Positions 7,862-20,311 are shown, counted from the first letter of the stretch. The stretch is 64,000 nucleotides of DNA from VRUE01 sp963824705 (GCA_963824705.1 CAWGQE010000003.1:1426001-1490000), one strand, 5' to 3'. Numbers and translations: made by a program. Notes: generated by a model not told the origin, from the letters alone.

Positions 7862-9106
7862 CTACTTCGCGTGAAGGCTGGAGTTGCTTCGGAGCTGGTC
7901 GACTCTTTGCAGGATCTGCTCGGCTATCTCGTCCTTGGGGGCCAGCGGGAGGGTGGTCTCGTTCTCGGCGCTGATCAGGGTTACGGCGTTGTCGCTGCTC
8001 TGGAAGCCGATAGCTGGGTCTGAGACGTCGTTTAGGACTATTAGGTCGGCGCCCTTGCGTTGCAGCTTCTTGCGGGCGCGCTCTATGTCGTTGCCGTGTT
8101 CGGCGGCGAAGCCGACGATCGTTTGGGCGTCGGTACTGGAGGCCGCGAGGCCGGCGAGGATGTCCTCGGTGGGCTCTAGGTGGAGGTCGAGATCGCCTTC
8201 GCGCTTGAGCTTGTCGGTGGCAGGGTCGCTTGCTCTGAAGTCGGCGGGGGCTGCCGCCATCAGCAGTAGGTGACTGGATGAAAACTCCGAGCGGGCGGTC
8301 TCGGCCAACTCGGCCGCGGTCTCCACGTCGATACGGCGGACTCCGGCCGGCTCGGGCAAGGAGACGTTTGCGGCGATCAGGGTGACGTCGGCACCGCGAC
8401 GGGCAGCCGCGGCGGCAAGCGCGATGCCCATGCGGCCGCTGGAGCGGTTGCCGAGGAAGCGCACCGGGTCGATCGGCTCGCGCGTGCCTCCGGCGGTGAC
8501 CAGGACTCGCATCCCATCCCAGGGGCGCTCGCCTGCGGGCAGAACCGCCTCGATGCGGGCGAGCAGCTCAGCCGGATCGGGCAGCCGGCCCTTGCCGAAC
8601 TCGCCGCGCGAGGCGAGGCGTCCCTCGCCGGGCTCGATCACCTCTACACCGCGCTCGCGCAGCGCTGCCAGGTTGGCCTGGGTGGCCGCGTCGGCATACA
8701 TGCGGTCGTTCATCGCCGGCGCGACAAGGCGGGGCGCGGCACAGGCGAGGAATGACGTGGTGAGCATCGAGTCGGCCATCCCGCTCGCGAGCTTGGCCAG
8801 CGTGTTGGCGGAGGCCGGCGCCACCAGGTAGGCGTCGCAGTTGGCGACGACCTCGAGGTGGCCGATCGGGTCGTGCTCGGGCCGAGGGTCGCCGGGGAAG
8901 GCACCGCCCAGCGGGTCGCGCTCGAACTCGGAGGTGAGCACGGGGGCGCCGACGATGCCCTCGAAGGAGGCGGCGCCGACGAAGCGGTCGGCATTCTCGG
9001 TCATCACGACGCGCACACCGTGGCCGGCGACAGTGGCGAGGCGGGCCAGCTCCAGCGACTTGTAAGCGGCAATCCCGCCGCTTACGCCGAGCAGGATCCT
9101 TGCCAT
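7862..9106 (-). CDS. coaBC: Bifunctional phosphopantothenoylcysteine decarboxylase / phosphopantothenate-cysteine ligase
   Basis: Carries out two steps of coenzyme A synthesis: joining cysteine to phosphopantothenate and decarboxylating the product. The CoaC half opens MARILLGVSGGIAAYKSLEL (flavin-binding) and has PAMNDRMY; the CoaB half has VTAGGTREPIDPVRFLGNRSSG. I chose the ATG at 9106 (414 residues), preceded by GGGGGAG; the longer open frame upstream is a shadow of rpoZ. It follows rpoZ in the conserved gmk-rpoZ-coaBC order. A palindromic element and a terminator lie downstream. Confidence 0.95.
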   Translation of the reverse strand: MARILLGVSGGIAAYKSLELARLATVAGHGVRVVMTENADRFVGAASFEGIVGAPVLTSEFERDPLGGAFPGDPRPEHDPIGHLEVVANCDAYLVAPASANTLAKLASGMADSMLTTSFLACAAPRLVAPAMNDRMYADAATQANLAALRERGVEVIEPGEGRLASRGEFGKGRLPDPAELLARIEAVLPAGERPWDGMRVLVTAGGTREPIDPVRFLGNRSSGRMGIALAAAAARRGADVTLIAANVSLPEPAGVRRIDVETAAELAETARSEFSSSHLLLMAAAPADFRASDPATDKLKREGDLDLHLEPTEDILAGLAASSTDAQTIVGFAAEHGNDIERARKKLQRKGADLIVLNDVSDPAIGFQSSDNAVTLISAENETTLPLAPKDEIAEQILQRVDQLRSNSSLHAK

Positions 9107-9134
9107 GTCTCCCCCTTTTTGAGCGAGCGGTGCG

Positions 9135-9368
9135 CTAAGCGCGGTACTCGTATTTGAGCTTGCCCTCGGCAAGCTCCTCAAGCGCCATCGAGAGGTAGTT
9201 ACGGTCGCCGCGGGTCTCGACCATCGGCGGCGGGTACTCGCCGAAGCCACCCTCGCCGAGGTTGTGGAAGTAGCTGTTTATCTGACGGGCTCGCTTCGCC
9301 GCGACGACGACTGCCGCGTAGTGGGAGTCGGCGTGGTCGAGGAGCTTGTCTACGCGTGGTTTGATCAT
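9135..9368 (-). CDS. rpoZ: RNA polymerase omega subunit
   Basis: 77 residues starting MIKPRVDKLLDHADSHYAAVVVAAKRARQI, which matches the omega N-terminal helix and the AxRAxxI core; the C-terminal part SMALEELAEGKLKY is also typical. It assists assembly of RNA polymerase around beta prime. The ATG at 9368 overlaps the gmk stop by 4 bases. The open frame extends upstream but only as antisense or out-of-frame gmk sequence. Confidence 0.93.
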   Translation of the reverse strand: MIKPRVDKLLDHADSHYAAVVVAAKRARQINSYFHNLGEGGFGEYPPPMVETRGDRNYLSMALEELAEGKLKYEYRA

Positions 9369-9943
9369 TCGGCCGCTGAGTCTACTGGCAGTCCCAACTC
9401 GGCGCGCACGATCCCCTCCAGATCGGCCGCAGCACGCTCCAGATCGGCGTTGGTCACGCAATGGGCGAACTCGCCCTGGGCGGCGAGCTCCTGCTCGGCC
9501 ACTTCCAGCCTGGCGTCGATCGCGGCGGGCGAGTCGGCCCCCCGCGACTCGAGCCGCTGGCGCAGCACCGCCGGGTCGGGTGGCGCGATGAAGACCTGGA
9601 TCGACTCGCGCATCGCTGCCCGCACCTGGCGCGCGCCCTGCACCTCGATCTCGAGCACGACGGAGTGACCATCGTCGAGCCGCTTGCGCACCTCGGAGCG
9701 CAGGGTGCCGTAGCGGTTGCCGCTGTAGGTGGCGAACTCGAGGAAGTCTTCGCGCTCGATCCGCCGATCGAACTCCTCCGGGGTGAGGAAGTGGTAATCG
9801 CGGCCGTCGATCTCGCCCTCGCGCGGCTCGCGAGTCGTCGCCGAGACCGAGAGCTCGAGCCCCGGCACACGCCCGAGCAACTGAGAGATCAGCGTCCCCT
9901 TGCCCACCCCGCTGGGCCCGGTGATGACAAAGACTTTGGCCAT
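9365..9943 (-). CDS. gmk: Guanylate kinase
   Basis: 192 residues. Converts GMP to GDP with ATP. The P-loop is GPSGVGKGT near residues 8-16, and the GMP-binding region has SATTREPREGEIDGRDYHFL with the expected Tyr and Arg residues. It lies between mIHF and rpoZ, as in most Actinobacteria. Confidence 0.97.
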   Translation of the reverse strand: MAKVFVITGPSGVGKGTLISQLLGRVPGLELSVSATTREPREGEIDGRDYHFLTPEEFDRRIEREDFLEFATYSGNRYGTLRSEVRKRLDDGHSVVLEIEVQGARQVRAAMRESIQVFIAPPDPAVLRQRLESRGADSPAAIDARLEVAEQELAAQGEFAHCVTNADLERAAADLEGIVRAELGLPVDSAAE

Positions 9944-9983
9944 GTTCGGCCGGAGATACTGACCGCTGCGGCGGTCGGCTTCG

Positions 9984-10316
9984 CTACCTGCGAAGTTGGG
10001 AGACCAACTCGGCGCGCTGGCGCTCCGAAAGGCCGCCGATCGTCTTCGAGGGCGAGATGCGGCACTGGTTGAGGATCCGGTTGGTCTTCACCCGGCCGTA
10101 CTTGGGAACCGCGAGCAGCATGTCGAAGACCTTGGCGGTCATTACGTACTCGGGCGGATCGAGGAGCAGTGCGTGGATGCTCGCCTTGCCCGCTTTGAGG
10201 TCCTTCTTCAGCTTGGCGCGGGCGGTGCGGATGTCGTTTGCCCGCTTCAACGCGTCCATTCGCTGGTCCAGCGACCTCTCGGGGGCCGCTGCGGAGGTCT
10301 TGACTGGGGCGGGCAT
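9984..10316 (-). CDS. mihF: Actinobacterial integration host factor (mIHF/sIHF)
   Basis: About 110 residues from the ATG at 10316. The core RTARAKLKKDLKAGKASI, then LLLDPP and KVFDMLLAVPKYGRVKTNRI, is the mIHF signature; the end ERQRAELVSQL is also typical. This protein binds and bends DNA and is unrelated to proteobacterial IHF. The start is supported by a strong promoter whose predicted transcript begins only 4-5 bases upstream, so the mRNA is probably almost leaderless; an earlier in-frame ATG at 10385 would lie before that promoter. pyrF, often next to it in Actinobacteria, is absent. Confidence 0.93.
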   Translation of the reverse strand: MPAPVKTSAAAPERSLDQRMDALKRANDIRTARAKLKKDLKAGKASIHALLLDPPEYVMTAKVFDMLLAVPKYGRVKTNRILNQCRISPSKTIGGLSERQRAELVSQLRR

Positions 10317-10326
10317 GTGGGCGGCG

Positions 10327-10354
10327 AGTATAGCCGCGGCTCGCGGGCGTGCAA
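10327..10354 (-). promoter_or_regulatory. Sigma-70 type promoter of mihF-gmk-rpoZ-coaBC
   Basis: The minus strand reads TTGCAC (10354-10349), 16 bases, then TATACT (10332-10327). This is close to the consensus for the main sigma factor. The expected start of transcription is about 10320, only a few bases before the mihF ATG at 10316, and no Shine-Dalgarno sequence is visible. Confidence 0.7.
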
Positions 10355-10398
10355 GGGCATCCGACCCGTTTTTTGCCAAATTCACCTAGACCTCGAGT

Positions 10399-12206
10399 CT
10401 AGGTTGAGGCTTGCTCGGCCAGCGGAGACCGCTCAGACAGCTCTGCGGCAATTCGCGCGCCCGCTTTCGGGTCACGAAAGCTCTCCGTCCCGACCGCGAC
10501 CAGGGTCGCTCCAGCGACCAGCATCTCGAGCGCATCGTTACCGCAACTGACCCCTCCCATGCCTATGACAGGCAGGCTTACGGCCGCGGCGACGGCGCGG
10601 ACCTGCGCCACCGCGATCGGCCGGATCGCGGGACCCGAGAGCCCCCCTTGTCCCACCCCGATACCCGGTTCCCCGCTGACCGGATCGATCGCGCTCGCCT
10701 TCATCGTGTTGATCAGGGACACGGCGTCAGCTCCCCCCTCTTCGGCGCCAACGGCCACCGCGGCGGGGTCGGCGACGTTCGGCGTTAGCTTCACGATCAA
10801 TGGCTTGGCGGTCAGCGGCCGCAGGGCTTCAAGCAACCCCGCGGTCTCCTCCGGCTGCTCACCGACGATCAGCCCGGAGTGGACGTTGGGGCAGGAGACG
10901 TTCAGCTCGATCGCAGCCACCTCATCCCCCTCATCCAGCGCGGCAACCATCTTCCTGAAGTCCTCGCGCCCGGTCGCCATCACCGAAACGATCAACGGCA
11001 CCGGCAGCTCCTCGAGCTGCGGCAGATCCTCGGCCAGAAACCCCTCCAGCCCCTTGTTCGGCAGCCCGATCGAGTTGATCATCCCCGCCGGCGTCTCCCA
11101 AATCCGCTGCGGCTCATTCCCCGCTCGCGGCTCCAGCGTGATCGTCTTGGATACGAACGCAGCAAAGGGAAAGTCGGTCAGCAGATCATCCCCATACACG
11201 CGCCGCGCTGCAATCGCGTCGAACGTGCCGGACGCATTGATCACCGGGTTACGCAGCTCAAGACCGCAGAACTCAACCGGCACAGCGTCGGAGAGGACGG
11301 GGGTGTCCACCCGCGCAGCGGCGTCCTCTTTTCCGCCCCGACCGCCTACACGGACGGCCGCACGCTCAGAGGCGGAAAACCCAGCAAGCGGGTGGACACC
11401 CCCGTCCTCTCCGACCCGGACCACCGGGCCGTCTACGCAAAGTCGCATATAGCCACCGTCAGGTTTCGGTACCGCGCAGCCGAAGCAGGCTCCATAGCCA
11501 CACGCCATAGGCGACTCCATCGCCAGCTCGCAGACGACGTCCCGCTCGTCGCAGAGAGCTGAGACGGCGTCGAGCATCTGCGGGGGGCCGCAGGTGTAAA
11601 CCGCAGCGCTTTGCGCGTCGTCGCCTTCGAGCATCGCCGTGAGCAGGTCGGTGACGTAGCCGTGGTGGCCGATGTGACCGTCGTCGCTGGCGAGTCCTAC
11701 CTCGCAACAGCGGAAGAGGTCATCGAGGCCGCCCGAGTGTGCCTCGTCGCGGAAGCCGAGCAAGACGCGGGCGGGGATGTTGCGCTCGGAGAGCTTGCGG
11801 CGCCACAGGGCCAGCGGCGCGATCCCTATCCCACCGCCGACCAAAATCGCTCCTGCCGATTCTGGCGAGAGCTCGCGCGGTGCCGAGAAGCTGTTGCCTA
11901 GCGGGCCGTTGACCCAGACCTGCTCGCCGAGCTCAAGCTCGCAAAGGCGGTCGGTGCCGGGGCCTATGCCCTCGATCAGGAAGTCGAGACGGAGGCCGTC
12001 CTTCGCCGGAGCGGTCTCGGCGACCGAAAAAGCTCGAGGCAGATACGGGCGCTGGCCGCGCTCCTCCCAGTGATCCTGGGCAGCCAGCATGTAGAACTGG
12101 CCGGGAAGGGGCTCGGGACCCTCGGTATCGAGCAGCGAGAAGACACGGTAGCCGCCGGAGGCGCGACTCTCCGTCACCTCGCAGGCCCGGCGCCCGAAGG
12201 GGGCAG

Positions 12207-12210
<4 letters not shown>
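10399..12210 (-). CDS. pyrKD: Fused PyrK-PyrD: dihydroorotate dehydrogenase electron-transfer subunit plus class 1B catalytic subunit
   Basis: 603 residues in one frame. Residues 1-260 are PyrK: an FAD-binding ferredoxin-reductase fold (GQFYML, RPYLPRAFSV, LVGGGIGIAPL) and a [2Fe-2S] cluster with Cys237, Cys242, Cys245 and Cys258. Residues 310-603 are PyrD: NPVINASGTF, ELNVSCPNVHSG with the class 1B catalytic Cys, and VIGMGGVSCGNDALEML. These are normally two proteins forming a heterotetramer that passes electrons from dihydroorotate to NAD. The linker, residues about 266-308, is encoded entirely by palindromic element B. Start overlaps the carB stop. Confidence 0.95.
11287..11415. repeat. 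Palindromic element B (129 bp) inside pyrKD
   Basis: The arms 11287-11314 and 11388-11415 are perfect reverse complements over 28 bases. An inner stem pairs TTTTCCGCC (11329-11337) with GGCGGAAAA (11371-11379). On the minus strand its inner blocks match element A read on the plus strand. The element is 129 bases, exactly 43 codons, so it is read through in frame as the PyrK-PyrD linker. Confidence 0.92.
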
Positions 12211-15309
<3,099 letters not shown>

Positions 15310-15323
<14 letters not shown>

Positions 15324-16425
15324 GCTCCAGGAAGCTGTCGAAGAGGTGGTTGGCGTCGTGCGGGCCGGGACCGGCCTCGGGGTGGTACTGGACCGTCGCC
15401 GCGGCGACGTCCTTGAGGACGAGGCCCTCGACCGTGCGGTCGTAGAGGTTCAGGTGGGAGAGCTCGGCGACACCGAAATCGGTCTCCCAGCGGACCGGCT
15501 CGTCGGTCTCGATCCGCGGCTCGCCGCCCGGCCCCTGCACGGCGAAACCGTGGTTCTGCGAGGTGATCTCGATCCGGCCGCCGGCCAGATCCTTGACCGG
15601 GTGATTGGCGCCGCGATGGCCGAAGGGCAGCTTGAACGTCTCCAGGCCTACCGCACGGCAGAGCAGCTGGTGGCCGAGGCAGATCCCGAAGAGCGGCTTC
15701 ACCCCGACCAGCTCGCGCACGGTGTCGACGACGTAGCCGAGGGCGCCGGGATCGCCCGGCCCGTTGGCCAGGAAGACGACATCAGGATCCTCGGCCAGCA
15801 CCTGTTCCGCCGAGGACGTGCAGGGGAGCAGGGTCAGGCGGCAGTCGCGCTCGCGCAGCTCGCGGACGATGTTGAGCTTGACCCCGGTGTCGATTCCGAC
15901 CACATGGAGACCGTTGCCCTCGAAGCGGACCGGCTCCGGAGGCGTCACCGTGCGGGCCAGGTCGGCGCCGTCCATCGCAGGCTCGGCGGCGACCCGTTCG
16001 CGCGCCGCGGACTCCGTCGTGGCGGCGGAGAAGATGCCGCCGCGCATCGAGCCACGGTCGCGGATATGGCGAACGAGGGCGCGCGTATCGACCCCGCCGA
16101 CCCCCGCAACGCCGCAGTCGCCAAGCCAATCGAGCCAGCCGCCCTCGGCGGTGGCGGCGTCCTCGCGGTTCTTCGGATCGCGCATGACGACCCCCCTGGC
16201 GTGGATCCGGTCGGACTCCATCGCCGCGGCGGAGACGCCGTAGTTGCCGATCAGCGGGTAGGTGAAGACGATGATCTGGCCCGCGTAGGAGGGGTCGGTG
16301 ACCGACTCCTGGTAGCCCGTCATCGAGGTGTTGAAGACGACCTCGCCGACGATCTCGCTCTCGGGTCCGCAGAGCGCGCCCTCGAAGCGCGCCCCGTCCT
16401 CGAGCAGGACGTAGCCGGCACTCAC
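15310..16425 (-). CDS. carA: Carbamoyl-phosphate synthase small (glutaminase) subunit
   Basis: 371 residues from the GTG at 16425, which overlaps the pyrC stop as GTGA. It starts VSAGYVLLEDGARFEG and contains FNTSMTGYQE, the amidotransferase nucleophile in GICLGHQLL, and HHPEAGPGP-type C-terminal residues (QYHPEAGPGPHD). It hydrolyses glutamine and channels ammonia to CarB. The open frame continues about 1 kb upstream, but that part is an arginine-rich shadow of pyrC. Confidence 0.96.
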
Positions 16426-17768
16426 GCTGCGACCCCCAGGGAGAAGCTGCGCAGCCGGTAGGCGACCTGCCCGCCGGCGATCGTCATCAGGACCCGGCCG
16501 GTCAGCTCGCGACCGGCGCACCAGGAGTTCTGCGAGCGACTCTCGTAGCCCTCCTCGCCAACCGTCCACTTGGCGCTCAGGTCGCAGAGGGCGATGTTGG
16601 CCTCGCCGCCCGGCTCGAGGGTCGGGCGGTCGAGGTCGAATGGAGCGGCGCCGCCGGCCAGTCGCTCGATCAGCAGGCCGAGGTCGATCGTGCCCGGCAG
16701 GACCAGCTCGGTGTGCAGCGCGGCAAAGGCGGTCTCCAGCCCGGTCACCCCCATCGCGGCCTGCTCGAAGGGGACTTCCTTTTCCTCCAGGGCGTGAGGG
16801 GCGTGGTCGGTGGCGATGCACTCGATCGTGCCGTCGCGCAGGCCCGCGATCAGGGCCTGGCGGTCGGCCTCGGTGCGCAGCGGCGGGTTCATCTTGAAGC
16901 GGCGCGGGTCCAACGAGCGCAGCTCCTCGTCGGTGAGGCAGAGATGGTGTGGGCTCGCCTCGGCGCTGATCTTCACCCCGGCGGCCTTGGCGGCGCGCAC
17001 CGCCTCGACCGACTCGACCGCAGAGAGGTGCTGGACGTGGATCCGCCCCCCCTCGTAGCCAGCCAATGCGGCGTCGCGGGCGATCATCGTCGACTCGGAG
17101 ACCGAGGGGATGCCGGCCAGCCCGAGCGCGGCGGAGACCGGCCCCTCGTGCATGACGCCATCGCCGGAGAGCTCGGGGTCCTCCTCGTGGAGGGCGATCG
17201 TGCCACCGCAAAGGTGTTGGTATTGGAGGGCGCGGCGCAGGACGCGGGCGCTGCGGATCGGCAAGCCGTCGTCGCTGAAGCCGGCGGCGCCCGCTTCGCG
17301 GATCGCCCCCATCTCGGTCAACTCCTCGCCCTCCATGCCGCGGGTGACCGTGGCCAGGAAGCCGACCGGGACCGAGGCCGCCGCGCGGGCCGCCTCGCGC
17401 AGCGCCTCGATATCGGCTGGCGTACTGACCGGGGGCTCGGTATTGGCCATCGCGAGGATCCCGCAATAGCCACCGGCGGCGGCGGCGCGGCTGCCCGTCT
17501 CGACATCCTCCTTGTGCTCCTGCCCGGGGGTTCGCAGGTGGACATGAGGATCGAAGAAGGCCGGGAAGGCGTGCATGCCCTCGGCCTCGACCTCCTCCAG
17601 CCCCTCGGCGGCTACCCCTGGGGTGGCGAGCTCAGCTACCCGACCGGCGCGGACGACGATGTCGTAGGTGCCGTCGATGCCGGCGGCCGGATCGAGCACG
17701 GTGGCGCCGCGCAGGACCAGGTCGGCGCCCTCACCGGAGCGCATGTCAAGCGCCTCGGCGAGACTCAC
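16422..17768 (-). CDS. pyrC: Dihydroorotase
   Basis: 448 residues, class I amidohydrolase. The metal-binding DPHVHLRTPGQEHKEDVETG is near residues 75-95, followed by ANTEPPVSTP, GFSDDGLPI, the HVQHLS His, and ATDHAPH near the end of the barrel. It closes carbamoyl aspartate to dihydroorotate. It lies between pyrB and carA in the pyrimidine operon, with short overlaps at both ends. Confidence 0.96.
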   Translation of the reverse strand: MSLAEALDMRSGEGADLVLRGATVLDPAAGIDGTYDIVVRAGRVAELATPGVAAEGLEEVEAEGMHAFPAFFDPHVHLRTPGQEHKEDVETGSRAAAAGGYCGILAMANTEPPVSTPADIEALREAARAAASVPVGFLATVTRGMEGEELTEMGAIREAGAAGFSDDGLPIRSARVLRRALQYQHLCGGTIALHEEDPELSGDGVMHEGPVSAALGLAGIPSVSESTMIARDAALAGYEGGRIHVQHLSAVESVEAVRAAKAAGVKISAEASPHHLCLTDEELRSLDPRRFKMNPPLRTEADRQALIAGLRDGTIECIATDHAPHALEEKEVPFEQAAMGVTGLETAFAALHTELVLPGTIDLGLLIERLAGGAAPFDLDRPTLEPGGEANIALCDLSAKWTVGEEGYESRSQNSWCAGRELTGRVLMTIAGGQVAYRLRSFSLGVAA

Positions 17769-18727
17769 GCCGGCTGTCCGATCGGGGTCGGGCTCTGCTC
17801 GGGCTCGTCCGCTGCGCGGACGGGGTGCTGCGGCCCGGCCGCCAGCAGCTCATAGAGGATTGCCATCCGCACGACCAGACCAGAGGCGACCTGCTCGGTC
17901 ATCAGCGACTGCGGCGAGTCGATCACCTCGCCTGAGAGCTCGACGCCGCGGTTGACCGGGCCGGGATGCATCAGAAGCTGGCGCGGGCCGAGCCGGCGCG
18001 AGTCGATCTGGAAGCGCGCCGCGTACTCGCGGATCGAGGGCACGAAGCTCTCCGCCATGCGCTCGCGCTGAAGTCGCAGCGCGTAGACGACGTCCGCCTC
18101 GCCGAGCCGGTCGAGCGAGTAGGAGACCGCGCAGCCGAGCTGCTCGATCCCGCGCGGGATCAGCGCCGGCGGGCCGCAGACCGTCACTTCCGCTCCCATC
18201 GCCTGGAAGGCAACGAGGTTCGAGCGGGCGACGCGGCTGTGCAGGACGTCGCCGACGATCCAGATCCGTACTCCCTCGAGGCTGTCCAGGCGACGACGCA
18301 GGGTGAAGAGGTCGAGCAGCGCCTGACTCGGGTGCTCGTGCTTGCCGTCGCCGGCGTTGACCACCGCCGCTTCGCTCCAATCCGCAACCAGCTGCGCAGC
18401 ACCGGCGTAGGGGTGGCGGATGACGATCGCCGCCGGGTCATAGGCGGAGAGGGTCGCGCATGTGTCCTTCAGCGACTCGCCCTTGTCGACCGAGGAGCCC
18501 GCCGCCTTGAGCGAGATCAGGTCGGCGGAGAGCCGCTTGGCCGCCAACTCGAAGGAAGCGCTGGTGCGCGTGCTCGACTCGTAGAAGAGGCTGACGACGG
18601 TGCGGCCGCGTAGCGTCGGCACCTTCTTGATGTCGCGGCGGCCGACCTCGGCGAAGCTCTCGGCGCGGTCGAGGATCGCCTCGATCTCCTCGCGGTTCAG
18701 ATCCTTGATTGCCAGCAGATGCTTCAC
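17765..18727 (-). CDS. pyrB: Aspartate carbamoyltransferase, catalytic subunit
   Basis: 320 residues. Joins carbamoyl phosphate and aspartate, the committed step of pyrimidine synthesis. Visible motifs are FYESSTRTSASFELAAKRL (carbamoyl phosphate site), VIRHPYAGAA, NAGDGKHEHPSQALLDLFT and HPGPVNRGVE. No regulatory PyrI gene is present, consistent with a PyrR-controlled operon. Start overlaps the pyrR stop. Confidence 0.97.
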   Translation of the reverse strand: MKHLLAIKDLNREEIEAILDRAESFAEVGRRDIKKVPTLRGRTVVSLFYESSTRTSASFELAAKRLSADLISLKAAGSSVDKGESLKDTCATLSAYDPAAIVIRHPYAGAAQLVADWSEAAVVNAGDGKHEHPSQALLDLFTLRRRLDSLEGVRIWIVGDVLHSRVARSNLVAFQAMGAEVTVCGPPALIPRGIEQLGCAVSYSLDRLGEADVVYALRLQRERMAESFVPSIREYAARFQIDSRRLGPRQLLMHPGPVNRGVELSGEVIDSPQSLMTEQVASGLVVRMAILYELLAAGPQHPVRAADEPEQSPTPIGQPA

Positions 18728-19284
18728 AGGACCGCCCCCGCCGCCTGCGGCTCGGAGATCGTCACCTGGTCGACCTCGTCGGTCTCCTCTAGCCGCACGT
18801 TGACCCGCTCGCCGCGCGCGGTCGGCAGGTTCTTGCCGACGTAGTCGGGGCGGATCGGCAGCTCGCGGTGGCCGCGGTCGCAGAGCACCGCCAGCTGCAC
18901 CCGCTGCGGCCGGCCGTAGTCGAAGAGGGCATCGACCGCGGCGCGCACGGTGCGGCCGGTGAAAAGCACGTCGTCGACGAGGACCACCGTGCGGCCGGTG
19001 AGGTCGAAGTCGATGTGAGAGGAGTGGACGACCGGCTGCGTCGCCGGCGACTGCGCGCCGACGTCGTCGCGGTAGAAGGAGATGTCGAGGTCGCCGATCG
19101 GCGTCTCGGCCTCGGTCAGCTCACCGACCAGGGCGTGGAGGCGGCGGGCGATCACCGCGCCGCGGGTGTGAATGCCGACGATCGCGAGACGCTCAGGCTC
19201 AGGGTTGGCCTCGGCTATCTCGTGGGCGATCCGCCGCAGCGTTCGCCTCAGGTCGTCGTGCCCGAGCACGACCTTCTCGCTCAC
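18724..19284 (-). CDS. pyrR: PyrR, pyrimidine operon RNA-binding regulator / uracil phosphoribosyltransferase
   Basis: 186 residues from the GTG at 19284. The PRPP-binding motif VVLVDDVLFTGRTVRAAVDAL is complete, and IGDLDISFYRDDVG is typical. PyrR binds its own operon mRNA when UMP is high. The chosen start has AAGGAG 7 bases upstream; that sequence is the 3' side of a PyrR-binding hairpin, so the protein probably blocks its own translation. An earlier in-frame GTG at 19308 would lie inside this hairpin and is less likely. Confidence 0.94.
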   Translation of the reverse strand: MSEKVVLGHDDLRRTLRRIAHEIAEANPEPERLAIVGIHTRGAVIARRLHALVGELTEAETPIGDLDISFYRDDVGAQSPATQPVVHSSHIDFDLTGRTVVLVDDVLFTGRTVRAAVDALFDYGRPQRVQLAVLCDRGHRELPIRPDYVGKNLPTARGERVNVRLEETDEVDQVTISEPQAAGAVL

Positions 19285-19291
19285 AAACTCG

Positions 19292-19324
19292 CTCCTTACT
19301 GGCCTCACAGGACCCGATTAAAGG
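19292..19324 (-). promoter_or_regulatory. PyrR-binding RNA hairpin overlapping the pyrR ribosome binding site
   Basis: The minus strand has CCTTTA at the 5' side, the PyrR-loop core GTCCTGTGAGGC, and TAAGGAG at the 3' side. The core fits the known binding consensus (UCCNGNGAGGY). CCUUUA pairs with UAAGG, and AAGGAG is the Shine-Dalgarno of pyrR. No terminator follows, so repression is probably at translation rather than by attenuation. Confidence 0.85.
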
Positions 19325-19345
19325 ACGGCGCCAGCGTAGCAGCAG

Positions 19346-20311
19346 CTAGGGACGAGCGGGCTCGCTCTGTTCCCGGGCTCCGTTTTGGATCAGCTCGGGT
19401 TCCCCGCGCTCCGGGAAAGGCAGATCGATGACATCGAAATCGCGCGGAGCGACGACGGGCTCGTAGACCTCTTTTGCCTCCTCGAGGACTTTGCCCACGT
19501 GGTAGCGCGAGGAGATGTGGACCAGGGCGAGGAGCTTGACTTCGGCCTCGCGGGCTACGGCAGCCGCCTGTCCGACGGTCGAGTGACCGGTGTCGGCGGC
19601 GCGCTGCGCCTCCTCCTCGGCGAAGCTGGCGTCGTGGATGAGGAGATCCGCTCCCTGAGCGGCCTCGACCGTCGCCCGGCAAGGCGCGGTGTCGCCCGTG
19701 ATCGCGAGCGTGCGGCCAGGGCGGGGCTCCCCTACGACCTCCTCTGGCTCGACCGACCCCGAGGAGCCGCTGACGCTCTCGCCGCGCTGCAGGGCGGCGA
19801 AATCGGGGCCTTCCCTGACCCCGAGCCGTTTGGCCGCCTCGAGATCAAAGCGGCCAGGACGATTGGTCTCGACCAGCGCATAGCCGAAGGCACGCACGCT
19901 GTGCTCGACCGGGAAGGAGCGGATCTCGCCCCCATCGCAGGGGATCGCATCGCCGGCCTCCAGCTCGACCAGGTCGAGCTTGTAGCCGACCCTGCCGATT
20001 ACGCGACCGAGGCTCTGGATCAGGTCGCGCAGGCCACGAGGACCGTAGATCGTCAGCGGCCGCTCGCGCTCGGTCAGGTCATACGTTTTCAGCAATCCCG
20101 GCAAGCCGAGGAAATGGTCGGCGTGGAAGTGGGTGAAGTAGATCGCGTCGACCTGGACCAGCCCCAGCGAGCGCTGCATCTGGCGCTGCGTCCCCTCGCC
20201 GCAGTCGAACAGGAGCCGTTCGCCGCCGCGCGCGACGAGCACGCTCGCGGTGTTGCGCCGCGCCGAAGGCACAGCGCCGCCCGTGCCGAGAAAGGCAACC
20301 GAGAGGTCCAT
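19346..20311 (-). CDS. rnz: Ribonuclease Z (tRNA 3' processing)
   Basis: 321 residues from the ATG at 20311. Metallo-beta-lactamase fold with THFHADHFLGLPGL (HxHxDH) near residues 60-73, FPVEHSVRAFGYAL, TGDTAP, HDASF and a late HIS motif (LVHISSRYH). It cuts tRNA precursors after the discriminator base. It diverges from tRNA-Arg 60 bases away. An Arg/Ser-rich frame upstream of 20311 runs antisense through the tRNA and is not coding. Confidence 0.93.
   Translation of the reverse strand: MDLSVAFLGTGGAVPSARRNTASVLVARGGERLLFDCGEGTQRQMQRSLGLVQVDAIYFTHFHADHFLGLPGLLKTYDLTERERPLTIYGPRGLRDLIQSLGRVIGRVGYKLDLVELEAGDAIPCDGGEIRSFPVEHSVRAFGYALVETNRPGRFDLEAAKRLGVREGPDFAALQRGESVSGSSGSVEPEEVVGEPRPGRTLAITGDTAPCRATVEAAQGADLLIHDASFAEEEAQRAADTGHSTVGQAAAVAREAEVKLLALVHISSRYHVGKVLEEAKEVYEPVVAPRDFDVIDLPFPERGEPELIQNGAREQSEPARP

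Noticed and set aside
16425..17466. N-terminal extension of carA of about 350 codons
   Set aside because: It lies entirely over pyrC in another frame and is Arg/Pro/Gly-rich; CarA has its normal length from the GTG at 16425.
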